DNA of 64,000 bases from Hirundichthys speculiger (GCA_018398805.1 JAGFBZ010000258.1:372001-436000); one strand, 5' to 3'. Counted from the stretch's first letter, positions 25,601 through 37,957 are shown. Notes: a model not told the origin generated them from the sequence alone. Program-made: numbers and translations.

Positions 25601-28600
25601 TTTTGAAAACTTGAAACATGGCATTTATTTGGCACGTTTCATGACAGACTTGACACGTCTTTGGAAGAAGACTTAAAAAGCCCATGAAGAAAACTTATTC
25701 TGACTGATTGGAGACATAACTTGGACATGAAAGGGTCAAACGCATGGTCTGAATTTTCCTCTTGGCAGTGAGTCTTAACTTGGACTTTTCAGTCGATGTA
25801 AGTTAAGACTTTTGGCAGGACTTGAGGCGTGATTTGGCAGTCGTTTCAAAACACGTCCCATAAATACATTTTCATCAAATTAAAGACTCATTTGGACTTG
25901 TCCAGATGACTTTAAAAGAGACATTCTTCCCTCTGGTTGGACACAGTTTCTTGAAGTCATGAAATGTCCGTAACTGGTTTTTTTCAGTACAGTACAACAG
26001 AAGTTTTTTTCCGCCATAACTTTATACTGCTTTTCATAGCCGCTAGAGTCAACATCCATGGATTGCACCTCTTTAGAAGTTGGTGTTATAGCTTTGTTCT
26101 CCCTGTTTAAGAGGTACAAATCCGGTCAAATGTGAAGTTTTGCGGAGAAACAGACTGGAATGCTGGGTAACTGACCTCTGATCCTGGTCTGGGTTGTCAC
26201 AGTAACATGGATATCTGAATGGCTCAATGAATCAGCTATTTTCAGACCTGAGAAGTCCCAAACAAAGTGACAAAGTTGCGTTTTTGTGGACTGTTCAATT
26301 TGATAGGCAGTTCAGACAGAAAAAATGTTGGGTTTTTTTTTTTTTTTTTTTTCTCCATATGTCCTCTTCAAACTACTACTTAATCTCTGGCAGACATCAG
26401 ACTTAGTTTGAGACTTTACTTGTTATAAATGACCTTAAAACTGGACTTGGAATTTTATTTGATAGACTGAAAGGTCCTTTAAAATACCACAGGGGAACTT
26501 TTTTTCTTGTTTTGCAATTTTCTTTGTCCTTTGAGTCCCCCTAGTTTAAGCTGCTTTACAAAACTGTCTAAATTTTACTTTTGTTTGGTCTCTTCCTCTG
26601 TCACTTTTCTGTCATTGCTCTTTTAGCATCTTAGTGGCCTCTGCCGTGATGCAGTGTAGCTCTGTGAGCTAGTTTCATAATTGTTGATGTGTCATGTAGT
26701 ATCATTAATGATACGCAATTGTCTGAATGGGATCTGGGCAAGAACTACATTTGTCTGTTTTTTTTTTGTTGTTTTTTTTTGGTTTTTTTTTTTTTTTTGC
26801 CAGTAGCATACATGCTACTGGTTTTTTTTTTTTGCCAGTAGCATGCATGGATCATCAGTGCGGCTTGCCGGCACTTCATATAAGTAGTATTCCTTCAAAT
26901 TAAAATGAAACCGATATTTTAATGTGAACAAAAGTCCTTTGTTCAACTTTAAGGCCTGAAAGTGTTGTGGAAAGCAAGAAAACTAGGGGTCGGGGCAAAA
27001 ATGAAATGGACTTAGCCAGTAACCGAACATCAATCTGCATCACTCAGAGCTGTTTGTGTATCTGTGACAAGATACACTGAAGAAACTGGTGTTCATGTGG
27101 ATGAAATGCCCCACTCGCATTTTGCTTTTAAAGAGAGCCTGAGGTCAAACAGACATTCAACTGCCGTGAAATGATCTATGAGGTAAATTACAGCGCAAAC
27201 AAGAGCTTGCAGATGTGCCCTCGCAGAGAAAGTAACTTCTCAGTAGCACCGGGCAAAACGCTGCCCTGCCATGCAGCCCACTAAATAGGTTACCTCTGGC
27301 TATCTGTCTCCACCATGTTCGACTTCACCTATTTGCTTTTGCCCCCAGCGTTCTCACCACAACCGTCATCACAACAGCCACCCTCCCCCCCTCTCAGTTT
27401 GTATGCTGTGTGCGTGCTGAGAGCCGTAATAATGGGTGATTTAAGTGTCAGAGGCAGATTCTATCTGCTTTTTCCACAGAGGAGTACGAACAGGTGCACG
27501 GATAATTTTGGCAGCGTTTTTTATTTTTGAGTTGTTGTTGTTTGCATTGGAACTATATGTTGAAACAGCAGCGTTTCCAAACACTAATGGAGGTAATGCG
27601 CATGTTTTTCTAACCTTTGTGCTATAAACCGCACAGCAGTGGGACACGACTGCGCTGAAGCCAGTTCAGCAAACGCGCTTGTGTTGTTAAAGCAGTGGTG
27701 TTTTGTCACTGCCAAAGTGTCTGTCTTCATTGCCCTTATCACACCGGTTTTTTTTAATGTCTCCACCCTGTGGTTTTCTGCTCGGTTGTCCCCTTTCGAG
27801 ATGTCACGACCAGTGTGCATGAGCACACCAGGGGCGATTTATTGTTCAAGCAGAGACACAGTGATAGAGGTGTTACGTGTTGCAGAAGCATAAAAAAAAG
27901 AAGGAAAAAAAGCAACTTGCTTTCACCTGAACCTCCAATCGAGGTTGGCCGATTTGAACCAGTAATGATCTGATATGGACACCCCCTCACCCCCTCACCT
28001 CCACCCCCCCCGGCCAGCAGCTCTTTCTTCTCGTTGGATCGGCATTGTTGGCCCGTTTTGAGGAGAAACATTAGTTAAATGGGCCATCATCCCCATTGGC
28101 GAGTCAGATGATGACTTTTGGCAGAACGCAGCCACGACGCGATGCCAAACAATCAGAGCCGTTGCCATTTCATCACATGGCCACGCACGCAGACTTACAC
28201 CGCAAACAAGCTGTTTCTCATTAAGACCACAAACATGCGCGATTGAGTGAAAAGAGTGGAAGGTGACTAAGGGTGGGGGGGAGATAAGGAGCTGAAGGCT
28301 TCCTCCAAAGACAGATAAGAATAGAGTTGGCAAAAAACAGATGAGTGACGCCACAAATGAAAGAGTCAAGGGTGAGAATATGTGTATGTTCACAGAGCTG
28401 TCATCTAAAGAATCACCCACCTACTCAACACCCAATGCCCCAAGCTACCCTCATCCCATGGCTCTTCGACACTGCTGTTCCCATAGCAACAAGATAAGGG
28501 GAGGAGGTGGGGGGGGGGGGGGTGAAGAGGAGAGGAAGTGTGCTAAAGATTAGGGGGGAAATTTTGCTGCTGCTGCTGCCTGGATTTGACCAATCTGGTG

Positions 28601-28646
28601 TTGAGGCTTTAAGAAGCTCTAATTCCTTTTCCCTTCTTTCACTCTG

Positions 28647-28647
<1 letters not shown>

Positions 28648-28680
<33 letters not shown>

Positions 28681-28693
28681 ACACTCACACACA
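28648..28693. repeat. (CA)n microsatellite
   Basis: About 13 perfect CA units followed by a CA tract interrupted by two TCA steps. Confidence 0.97.
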
Positions 28694-31600
28694 GAAACTT
28701 CTGGTCATGCTGATGTGAGCTAGAAAGCATAATTTGAGGGAGATAATTCCAGGAAGTGTGCAGTCAAGTTGAAGAACGGGACAAAATAAAGCAGGTTTTC
28801 CAAACTACAGACCCCAAAAAAGGCAAAGCATTACGTCTTGGTCATATTTTACTATTTTTCCGAATTACGTCTTCCAATTGCAATTTATTTTCAGCTGATA
28901 AAGGTGGGACCTGCTGAATCCGCTTTTCTAAGAATCAACCAAAAGGAATAATTTTCTTTTTCCTCTTAATATTTCATTTAAACTAAACTAAGGACGGATA
29001 CGCGACTTTCTCTCTCCTTCTTTCACTGGAAAAATCCTAAAATAAATAACACCAGTTTCCAAAACTGAAAATGACTTGCACTCTTCCTTTTTTCTGCATC
29101 CGATTACTAGTCCTTTACATTAATACTTTTTTTAACTAATGACAAACCATAAAAAAATGCATCAGAGATTTTTTTTTCACCCTTCTTTTTCTTTTTTTTT
29201 TAAATAAAAGAACGTGACGTGACAAACTTGCCTGGCTGTTGTCTGAAGGGTTTCAGTCCAGCTGGTCTTCGTCTTTTCTTCTCGTTGATTTTAGCAAAGT
29301 GCAACGCTGTGTCAAGAGCGGCCATGTTTATCAAAGCTGCACATTCATGGCTTGTTGTTCCACAGCTGGAATACCTCTCACTCTTGGATAAATGGAGATT
29401 TTCCAAGTCTGAAATCAACAAGTCCCACTGATTGCAGAAAAGGTTTTCCACCCCAGTCATCAGTTTTGAGAAAGAGCGGCTCAGCCTGTAAACAAACCAA
29501 TGTGCTCTGGACAAATATGACAGAGAGAATATGCCAGTGATTAGGTCATGCAGCGAGCCGCCATCGACGGAGGCGATACAGGCTGTATAATGTCTCTGCT
29601 TAGCTTCATTCACAAAGTGATGTCAGCCTTTCAGTGATGACAAAAGAAAGAAAAAAACCCTTTTACTTCCCTGATGGCTTTCAAAGTAAAGTTGTCACAA
29701 GATGCTGAACCACCGCCAAAGATTTCATCTTGCTTTCATTACCAACATGTCTAAAAATATAAGAACACGCATTTCTTTTTTCCCATGTGAGAATATTGTA
29801 TTTCCTATTTTCAGCAGAAGTTGTGGGATCAAGTCCAGCAGTTTGCTAAGTTTGAAAACTTATTGAGCAGCTGTGCTTGAAATGACCTTTATCCGTCTGC
29901 GTTCTCGTGAGGAAGATCACAATTGACTCAAATGAACTCGTGACCCCTCTTGTGCTTCCAGCTGTAAATATGTAATGTTTGTATTCAGGCTCTCCACAGT
30001 TCCAGATCTATTGATTTTGGTGACTCGATCAAACTCGCATATCTGTAATACTGCTGTCGGTGGGAAAGGCTCAGTGTGCTCCTTCGAGATTATGTTCATA
30101 AAGTATTCCTGTTCCTTCTAAAGCGGCCACATTAAGCTCACATCATTGTTTTAAATGTCTACTAGAATATTTTAATTACCTTTAATAATCACAGACAAAA
30201 TTGTTTTTCTCATACTTCAGCCTGGAAAAGCTTTATTTTGTTCCTCGTCTCTTTAAAGCACCCTTTCTGAACAGTCCCAGTCGGCTGTGACTGGTCAACT
30301 TGAAGGTTCAAAAAAGTCGATTTTTTTCAAGCCGCTGTTACATTTTTCTTTGATGTGTACCAAACAAGTGATTTAGGAATGTGTCGTGCGAATGTATGTT
30401 CCACGATGATGTCATTAAGTTCATTAAGAGGAGGCCGTCACTACTAACGAGGTGTTCCAGCCGGTTTTGAAGCCGTCTCTTCTTTTGGAGAGGAACAGCT
30501 TCCTCTGAGCTCCTATAAATATCGATCAGTATTGAACAGAGGAGGAGGGTCAGATTTCACCTTTTAAACAGCTACAATGCAGGTTTCAGCCTCCTACTCA
30601 GATGGTGTCGCAACTATTCTTCACCTTGATTCATGCGACCAGAACCAGGTAAACAATTTAAAGCGGACAAAAGGCTCTAAAGACCCGGAGGAGTGATGGG
30701 AGGGTCGGTGATTTACATACGACTTTACAGCTTAGAATTGACAAAGCTATCTGGATGGAAGATGAACTGGTTCAAGAATAAAGAAAGACACTGATTGACC
30801 TCCTCAAATACGGTAGTTTCAGGGAGCAAAAGAAAAAACAATCCTGTGATGCTGTTTCTTCAGTTTAGCAGGAAGTACAGTACAGCTCTGTTTTATTTAC
30901 AGGTTTCGGCTCTGCTCCACTGTCGCTTTAAGTGGCTCACCTCCCCCCACATGTGGCGTGGGGTCTTGGGAATACATGAAAGCCTGCGTGACGCACGCAT
31001 GCACGTGAGGAACTGGCACAATGGCTGAACACGCAGTTCAAGTTTCTCGTTGCAACGTAAATAACTCACACGTACATTAAAACGAGACGTGAACCTGCTT
31101 TGAAAGGGCCTCATTCCTCAGTGACGTGCTGCTGGAGAACAACCTTCAGCTTCAGAGATGCAGAACAGTTATCCACAATGTTTATCTTTGAAAAGCTCAG
31201 GTATTCAGTTGGTGGCTTTCTTCTTTTCTGAACTGACACCAAAATTAGCGGGACATTTTATCAACATTTAAAGCACTTTCTTATAATGACGAAGAATGTG
31301 AACTACAGTTTGATTTGCGAACTTCTCAGATATTGTGACTGGAATTGACAGCAGAGCTTCACATCGTCAGTCCTCGTCAATATAAGTCCAAGTATCCAAA
31401 TCAGGACTGATACATTTAGCATATATCACACAGCACCTGCTGCTCAGATCTTTCCAAACAGTCTGGGCTCTCTCCACTTCTTTCTCTCTTTTTTTTTTTC
31501 TTTGCAGGAGCCTATGACACACGCGAAACAAGCGAAACGAGACGCATCTCGCTCCGTGTGTCTCCTCTCATTAGCGGGCAGCAGCGTGCGGTAGCTCGTT

Positions 31601-32710
31601 AGCGCAGAGCTAGCTGAGCGTCAGGGCACCGGTGCAGCTTCATTAAGCAACTGTGACATTTATCTGATCGTTTCCCTGCAATCGCATTTACTGCCACGTC
31701 TCCATGGCAACCGCAAAATTCATACACGCACGCACATGAAGCCAATCAAAGCGCCTCGCGCGGACCCGGGCCTTTCTGCCGGTCGCAGTTGTTCCGCTGG
31801 CACCGGCTCCATCAAAGCCGCCCTCCCTCCACCCTGCAGCAGAGAAATATTGATAATGAATATGTGAAATGTGCTTTCTACTCTGTGCCAGAGCTGCACC
31901 TAATGTGGGTGGAATAGTGTTTATTGGTGAGTTCAAGTGAATCACAAGCAATATCACACTCCCTCGTTTGGCTCGCACAGGGCCCCTGGGAGGCAGTTTA
32001 CCTCGCTCTAAGTCAGTTAATGCAGTCACTACAGACTGCCACTCATTTAGTCTGAATCACTAATCTGCTCACAACGTCGATGACAAAATCAGTTACAGGC
32101 TGGGATTCGGCGGGGAGGGGGGGGGTAAACATGTCTCCTGTGCTATGTACTGTAGTGAAGTTGCTAATCTCGTTTATGGTTTGATACAGCAGGAGAAAAC
32201 ATTCAGGTCCGTGAAATGAATTGTGTACGTGTGCGTTTCTGCATGCCTGCCTGTGCATGTCATCTGTGTGTGTGTGTTGTGTGACTGTGCAGCGGTGTGT
32301 GACAACCTCGTTCGGGACCGCCTCGTGCTCTTCAGCTACCGCGTTGATCAGAAAAGCGTGTTCGTCTTCAGTGCGTTCATCGTGATTTATTGGTTTTCAT
32401 GTCTGCCTTTTAAAGAGCCTGTATTTTGTTTCTTTGAGTTCTGCCTGAATATAAACCAAAGAGAGTTATTCTCTTCAACGGGAGACACTGATTATATGCC
32501 TCCATTGAAGTTTCAAAAAAACTGATCTGCATCACCACAAAACATATTTTCAAAATGTCAGACTAGTAGCTCAAGGAAACAGTGGGGAACTGACTCGGAC
32601 TCTGCAGTTTTTTTTGAAGGTTCGGGCGGCCAATCAGACTGGGCTTTTCAGGAGTCAGGATTTAAAATAGTGGGAAGAAATGCTGCTTCTTTTTATACAC
32701 TGTATATATA

Positions 32711-33076
32711 CAGTCATGGAAAAAATTATTAGACCACCCTTGTTTTCTTCAGTTTCTTGTTCATTTTAATGCCTGGTACAACTAAAGGTACATTTGTTTG
32801 AACAAACATAGTGATAACCACAAAGATTGCTCATAAGAGTTTTATTTAAGAGCTGATATTTTACCATTTTCCATGGTTTTCTTGATTATAACCTAAATCA
32901 CTTTAGTTTTTACATCAATAGCTATGGCGTTGTACTGCCAAAAACACTGCTTTTATGCATTCAGTGTTTTCTTTTCTGTCTGTTTTAGTCACATGATGAC
33001 GTTTAGTGGTACCAGGTATTAAAATGAACAAGAAACTGAAGAAAAAATGGTGGTCTAATAATTTTTTCCATGACTG
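32711..33076. mobile_element. Tc1/mariner-type MITE
   Basis: A 366-bp element with terminal inverted repeats of about 75-80 bp that start CAGTCATGGAAAAAATTATT at both ends. On each side the flank is TATA, consistent with insertion at and duplication of TA. The arms stay similar through TCTTCAGTTTCTTGTTCATT and CCTGGTA. No transposase ORF is present. The CAGT start, TA target and long arms are typical of non-autonomous Tc1/mariner elements in fish. Confidence 0.85.
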
Positions 33077-34171
33077 TATATTACGCATAAGCAGTGCATT
33101 TAGAGTAGTAAACCGTCTAGGAAAACCCTAAATAACATTATGAAATTATACATGAGCATAGTCTGGGACCTATAAAATAAATTTGTTACACTTACCTGCC
33201 CAAAGTGATGGTTTTGGAGTAACATGCAACCCTGAGCAGATGAACCTGTCAGTGCGTGCACCTGTGTGGAGATGTTGCTGTCCAGGTGCGTGTTTCTCCG
33301 TGTGTTCGATAGCGTTTTAGCCTCGGCGTGTGTGTTTTCGGTGTGCGTTTGGTTGACCTTGGTCACTACGCTCCCTTTGGGTGGGAACTGATGTTTCTCA
33401 CTCTGCTTGTCAACAAGTTTAGTTCCCCCGTGGGACCGTTACGCACCCCGCGAACATCCTGCCGCCGGGAAGAATCGTGCGGCACCTCGGCCCCTCTGCG
33501 AACCCAACCAAGTGCGCGTCAGTGCGTACGTGCGAATGCAGTGTTTTGCGCACACGTGTCATGTGTGCGCGGCAGCAGCGGGGTTCAGGGAGTCGGAGAG
33601 GATGTGTGTTTTAGAGCAGAAACAGAAGGGAGAAGCAGCAGGGGGGATCGATGCAGACAGCCTGAACTGGAGCCCACGTGGGTACGAATGCGTGATGTAT
33701 GTGCGCGCGGGCGCGCCTGGTTTCTGAAGGGCACACACGCTGAGCTCTGAGCTGTGCTTACCCCTGGACCCGGCACATCTGCATCCGTCTCCGTTACACT
33801 TTTACCTGCTTGGCTCGTCCCCGCCGTCTCTCTCCTGCTGTCGGATGTTGATCATTCGCGTCTCGCCGCCTTTTGGGCTCCAGCTGTGAACAAGGCCGTC
33901 AGAGGGATAGCAGCCAGTAAATGCAGTCTTTGTGGCTTGTTCCTGCCAGTTTTATTTTCATCTATCAAGATGGGGAGACTTTTCAGTATTATTTCTGCCT
34001 TTCAAAGTACACAGCCATAAAAAAAACAAATGTTTATGTTTGTCATTGTTAGGTGGTTGCAGGGATGCATCGCAGGGCTTTTTTAAGACAGCCTCGTAGA
34101 ACGACTTCAGTCTGTTTAAAATCAGCTTGACTTAATTTTCTTCTTTGGGGTTTATTTGACTCAGTACAGCA
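33077..34171. other. Non-coding, CpG-rich block
   Basis: The part from about 33250 to 33880 is rich in CpG (for example CACCCCGCGAACATCCTGCC and GCGCGTCAGTGCGTACGTGC), unlike most of the window. Long overlapping open frames (up to 140 codons, 33328-33750) follow from this composition and show no recognisable domain. It could be a further distal promoter or first non-coding exon of celf2, about 4-6 kb upstream of the first common exon. No splice donor could be chosen with confidence. Confidence 0.35.
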
Positions 34172-34844
34172 GAGTATTAGGGCCACACTGAGAAAAAAAA
34201 ATTGTGGGCAATTATTTTTTTTTTCATTCCTCACTTACGAGAAGAAAGTCGAAATGTCGAGAATAAAGTTCGAAATGCAGTTTCCAGAATAAAGTTGTCC
34301 TAAAGATTTATTCAAACCAGCTTTACTCTACTAACATAATGTCTGTGTCTATGTGCTTTTATCACATAGACACGGTATTATAATAAGTATTCATACTTTG
34401 AAGAGATTGTGTGAGAACTTGCGCCTATTCAGAAAAAGAAACTACACCGATTCTGGAATTCTGGAAACTGCATTTCGACTTTATTCTGGACATTTCGACT
34501 TTATTCTGGACATTTTGACTTTATTCTGAACATTTTGACTTTATTCTCGACATTTTGACTTTATTCTCAATATTTCGACTTTATTCTGGAAACTGCTTTT
34601 CGACTTTATTCTCGACATTTCGACTTTATTCTGGACATTTTGACTTTATTCTGAACATTTTGACTTTATTCTCGACATTTTGACTTTATTCTCAATATTT
34701 CGACTTTATTCTGGAAACTGCTTTTCGACTTTATTCTCGACATTTCGACTTTATTCTAGACATTTTGACTTTCTTCTCGAAAGTGAGGAATGAAAAAAAA
34801 AATCATTGCCCACATTTTTTTTTCTCATTGTGGCCCTAATACTC
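34172..34844. mobile_element. Inverted-repeat element with internal tandem array
   Basis: The ends are inverted repeats: GAGTATTAGGGCCACA on the left and its complement TGTGGCCCTAATACTC on the right, followed inward by A-rich/T-rich stretches and GTGGGCAAT / ATTGCCCAC. The right half is an array of about 18-bp units of the type GACTTTATTCTCGACATTTC; short reverse complements of the same unit lie at about 34240-34290 in the left arm. No ORF of transposon type is present. A target duplication could not be fixed, so the superfamily is open. The AGTATTAGGGCC end is familiar from dispersed fish elements. Confidence 0.7.
34463..34790. repeat. Higher-order tandem repeat, 18-bp units in a 125-bp period
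   Basis: Units of about 18 bp (CATTTYGACTTTATTCTSGA type) are arranged as a 125-bp higher-order unit, each opening with GGAAACTGC(A/T)TTTCGAC. Copies start at 34463, 34588 and 34713; the third is truncated. Consecutive copies are almost identical, differing by a few substitutions, so the 125-bp amplification is recent relative to the 18-bp one. Confidence 0.9.
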
Positions 34845-36989
34845 CGTCGTAACTCAGACAGTAATCATACAAAAACAACCAGGCCGAGGGCCCCCGATCC
34901 AAATAATCTGGGAAACTCTGGTGTAGCCCTGCTGGTGAAGACGCATGCTGATCCAAAACAGAACCAGAAACCCGCAATAACATGAATTAGGGCATTAGAT
35001 CATGTGTGGAGTTTTGTGTGTGAAGGATTAACAGTGAGCTAAATTACGTGGTTCACTGTTTTGAAGGTTTAATGGAGCGACTGTTCTGTTTTTCTAAACA
35101 CCTTTGGCAGCTCCAGTGAATACGTACAGTATATTGACTTAATATTATCAGGCTTGTAAATTTACTCTCAGCTTTATTGCTTTTTAAGAGATCACCATCA
35201 GGCACTGAAAAACCCACATCCATCACCGACGAGTGACAAAGCAGCAAAAACACTTGACCATGCAGATCTCCAGCTGTGCACAGATTGTTAGTGCCTGGCA
35301 GCGTGTTTTGGTTTTAGGTTTCGGAGGCAGAATATCTGGTTTATCAGCTCAGAGGAAATAAGACTGACAGAGAATAAATTGGTCAGAGGTTCGCAGTCTG
35401 GTCACGGCAATAGTGGTGAACAGGCTGTGACAAGGTGGAAATGTAGCCGCTGGTATTTATGGAGCACTTATTCATATCAGAGAGTGAAAGACGCCGCGTG
35501 ATGACATGAATCACACGACATGAAACACACGCTCTGTCATGATGACACAGGCCAAACAGCATACAGAGAGCATGTTCTTGAACATGTTATTACAGCTGCC
35601 TGCAGCAAAGCTGTAGCGGGTCAGTTTCCCTGCTTTCATCAAAGCCAGAGAGGCTCCAGTAAACCCACTATATACTGCTGCCTGGCTCCTAATGGTAACA
35701 TGACCAGGTTAGCAATGTGCATGAAAAACTCACATATAGCAGCTAAAGACGGAGGGAAACCAGATTTTCTTTGACTCCACAGTCTTTTTTCAGGGTTTTT
35801 TTTTCTCTTTTTTTTTCAAAGACAGTATTGCTGGGAAAGAAGTATGTTACAGTGAGATGACCAGGTGGATGGATGATAGATGTCTCATCAAGAAACAGTT
35901 CGAATACAGAAATCGAGGTCCATCCATCTATTGGTTTTAGTCTCTATGTTGTAGGGTGAGGGCTGGAGCCTTTCTCAGATTTACAGTTCAACTCAGGGAT
36001 AACAAAGAGAGACAGCCAGCTGCTCACACTCTCTGTTTAAAATGACCAGCCTTGCACGTTTGTTTCTGAGCTGCTGGAGAAAGCCAAGGCACTCTGAGAA
36101 AACCCACATATGCATGTCATGCAGACTCAAACCCTTCTCCATGTAAAGTGACAAAGCTAATAATGGTGCGACCCTTAACTGATAGAGCCACACCGTTTTT
36201 GATTCACATTAAATGGACAGCATCAATAATACAACCTTGAAGGGTTTTTTTTTCTTGGTCAAAGCTTCTCAAGATCCCCTCAATCCCCACAATAAGCTAG
36301 GCTAACCATACCCAGAGAGAAGTTTGATATTGATTGCCTCATCTCCCTTCTGGAAACGAAGCTAATTAGCCTTCCTTGCCAAAATGTTGAATAATTACCT
36401 TTATAGAGACGAGGTGATGTGAATCTGATGCCTGAATAAAGAGCTACCCGTCATAAAGTTTTATGGTCAATAAGGAGCAACTTTAGTTTGATTGATCAAG
36501 CCTGCTGTCTAATGTGAACGTGAAGTGTGGGAATAAAAGCTCTCGGCAGCTGCTTTAAAGACCTTTTCAGACACTTTTTCACAGTGCGGCTGCACGCACA
36601 CACAGACACACACACGCGTGTGCACTCTTGAGTGTTGATCAGCCTTCAGTCCTGGCCCTGTGCTGCAGGGAGACCAGAGTGATGGAAGCAATACTTAAGC
36701 CATTAAGGCAAACAATTGGCCCAAATTGAGAGGGAGAGATGAAAAAAAAAAGAAGAGGAAAAGAGGGAGGCAGATAGAGAGGCTATGGCAGGAGTGGATC
36801 CACTCAATGACTTAATCCGAGCCACAGGGCACTCACCTGCTGAGCTTCACACACTCGCACAAACATGTACACACACTAACGCTCAGTTGGCCTCCAGTAA
36901 CACCTCGTCAGCCGGGCCACAGGGGCGCTCATTCCTTCATCATAAGGAGAGTCACCTACATTCAACCACCTCGGGAAAAGACACAAGAC
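34845..36989. other. Non-coding sequence upstream of the celf2 CpG block
   Basis: No exon is recognised. The stretch includes T runs near 35798-35818 and a short CA/CG repeat at 36593-36620. Confidence 0.5.
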
Positions 36990-37576
36990 ACCTCTGTGAG
37001 CACTCGTACGCCTTACAGCTTCCAGCGTGAAGCTATTCATTGTCTTAGCAGGCAGAGTGAATGGTGCAGCGAGCACAGGGCGGTCAGTGTCCCGGACCAG
37101 GGAGGCGCCCCTCTGACACCAGCTATTGTATCGTCTCCCAGCGGACTCGCTCAATCCCCACAAGCCCCGCACAAACAGCCAACAATGAGGGATTGTCTCC
37201 GTGTATTCCCCTTCCCTCTGCTCTGCGGCTTTCACACGAACGTCAGCGGAGTGTGCGCGTCTCAGAGGGCGAAGGCATGGTGCGCCGTAGTCCGAACCCA
37301 GCGACCGCCGCGACTCGTCCGAGAGAGTCACCTTCGCTGTTTACGTGTTGAAACGTCGGCCTGCGACTGAGGCAGCAACTTTTTCGCCGCCCTTCCCTCC
37401 CTACCTCCCTTGTTTCCTTTACCCCCCCGTCGGCCGCCACCCTCCGGGGCCTCCCTCGACGCCGGGGCCCACGCGATTTATCGGACAGCGCGGCGGGGAG
37501 TGGTTATCGCCCCGAGGACTGTTAGCGCCGGTTTGCCTCGTTGACTCTTTCTCCGGATCTGGCATTTTTATTTGAC
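36990..37576 (+). promoter_or_regulatory. celf2: CpG-rich putative celf2 promoter and 5' UTR
   Basis: CpG density rises sharply here (for example CGACCGCCGCGACTCGTCCG at about 37300 and CGGCCGCCACCCTCCGGGGC at about 37430), with a pyrimidine-rich stretch at about 37375-37430. No TATA box is evident, as is usual for CpG-island promoters. The block ends right before the candidate first coding exon at 37577 and 1.85 kb before the first common coding exon. An in-frame stop at 37523-37525 means translation of that exon would start at the ATG at 37577. The transcription start cannot be placed from sequence alone. Confidence 0.6.
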
Positions 37577-37662
37577 ATGTCCTTTAAGTCCTTTAAAGAA
37601 TTGGGCGTTTCTGCCGAGCGCCTTGGCTCTTTCTGCAAAAGATGGATGGCCCGCGTTCAAAG
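37577..37662 (+). CDS. celf2: Candidate alternative first coding exon of celf2
   Basis: An 86-nt open segment starts with an ATG that has G at -3 and follows an in-frame TAG at 37523-37525. It encodes 28 residues, beginning MSFKSFKELGVSAERL and ending RWMARVQ, plus two bases AG before a GT (AAAG|GTCTGG). Joining it to the acceptor at 39421/39422 gives AG+C = Ser and continues Asn-Gly-Thr-Ala-Gly-Lys-Met-Asn-Gly, which is the arrangement known before MNGAL in CELF2 isoforms (Ser-Asn-Gly-Thr-Ala-Asn-Lys). Phase match, upstream stop and CpG-island position argue for a real exon. Against it, the donor is not optimal beyond GT, and I do not recognise the peptide with certainty. It would add a basic, isoform-specific N-terminal extension ahead of RRM1. 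Alternatively it is part of a 5' UTR. Confidence 0.6.
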
Positions 37663-37957
37663 GTCTGGATGTTTTTACCCTCCCTCCTAGTCTCTCCCCA
37701 TAACTGTCACCCTCCTCCCTCTATCCTTCCTTCCTTCACTCCTTCTCTTTTTCTCTTTCTGAGCTTTATAATGTTGTATTAGTGTTGTCAGCTAACCAAG
37801 CCTGGGATTTGGCTTCGTTTTTGCCTCTTAAGATAATGCTATTTCTCCCTCCTGCCGAGGATAACGAAAGGGAAAGTGGAGCAATAAAATAGAACAGCCA
37901 CTGACTTTGGTTTCATCAAATTGGTTCTCAGCCATTTCAAATAGACCACAGGCAGTG

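Larger units (their letters stand above)
17841..32710. other. Long non-coding stretch with scattered simple repeats
   Basis: About 14.9 kb with no coding exon I can support. Low-complexity features listed separately include the GA and CA microsatellites. Other runs include T runs at 26333-26352 and 26759-26833. A CpG-rich patch at about 31510-31830 contains CGAAACAAGCGAAACGAGAC and GCGCCTCGCGCGGACCCGGG. A near-palindrome with homeodomain-like TAATTA flanks lies at 20546-20575. The stretch may be intergenic, or an intron of a celf2 transcript that starts further upstream. Confidence 0.5.

Noticed and set aside
33328..33750. 140-codon + strand open frame in CpG-rich DNA
   Set aside because: Stop codons are rare in GC-rich sequence, overlapping frames are equally long, and no domain or splice context supports coding.
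1..37576. Search for the known CELF2 5' exon ending Glu-Glu-Leu-Leu-Leu-Ser
   Set aside because: I found no segment encoding it before a GT donor. It may lie upstream of the window, or I may have missed it by eye.
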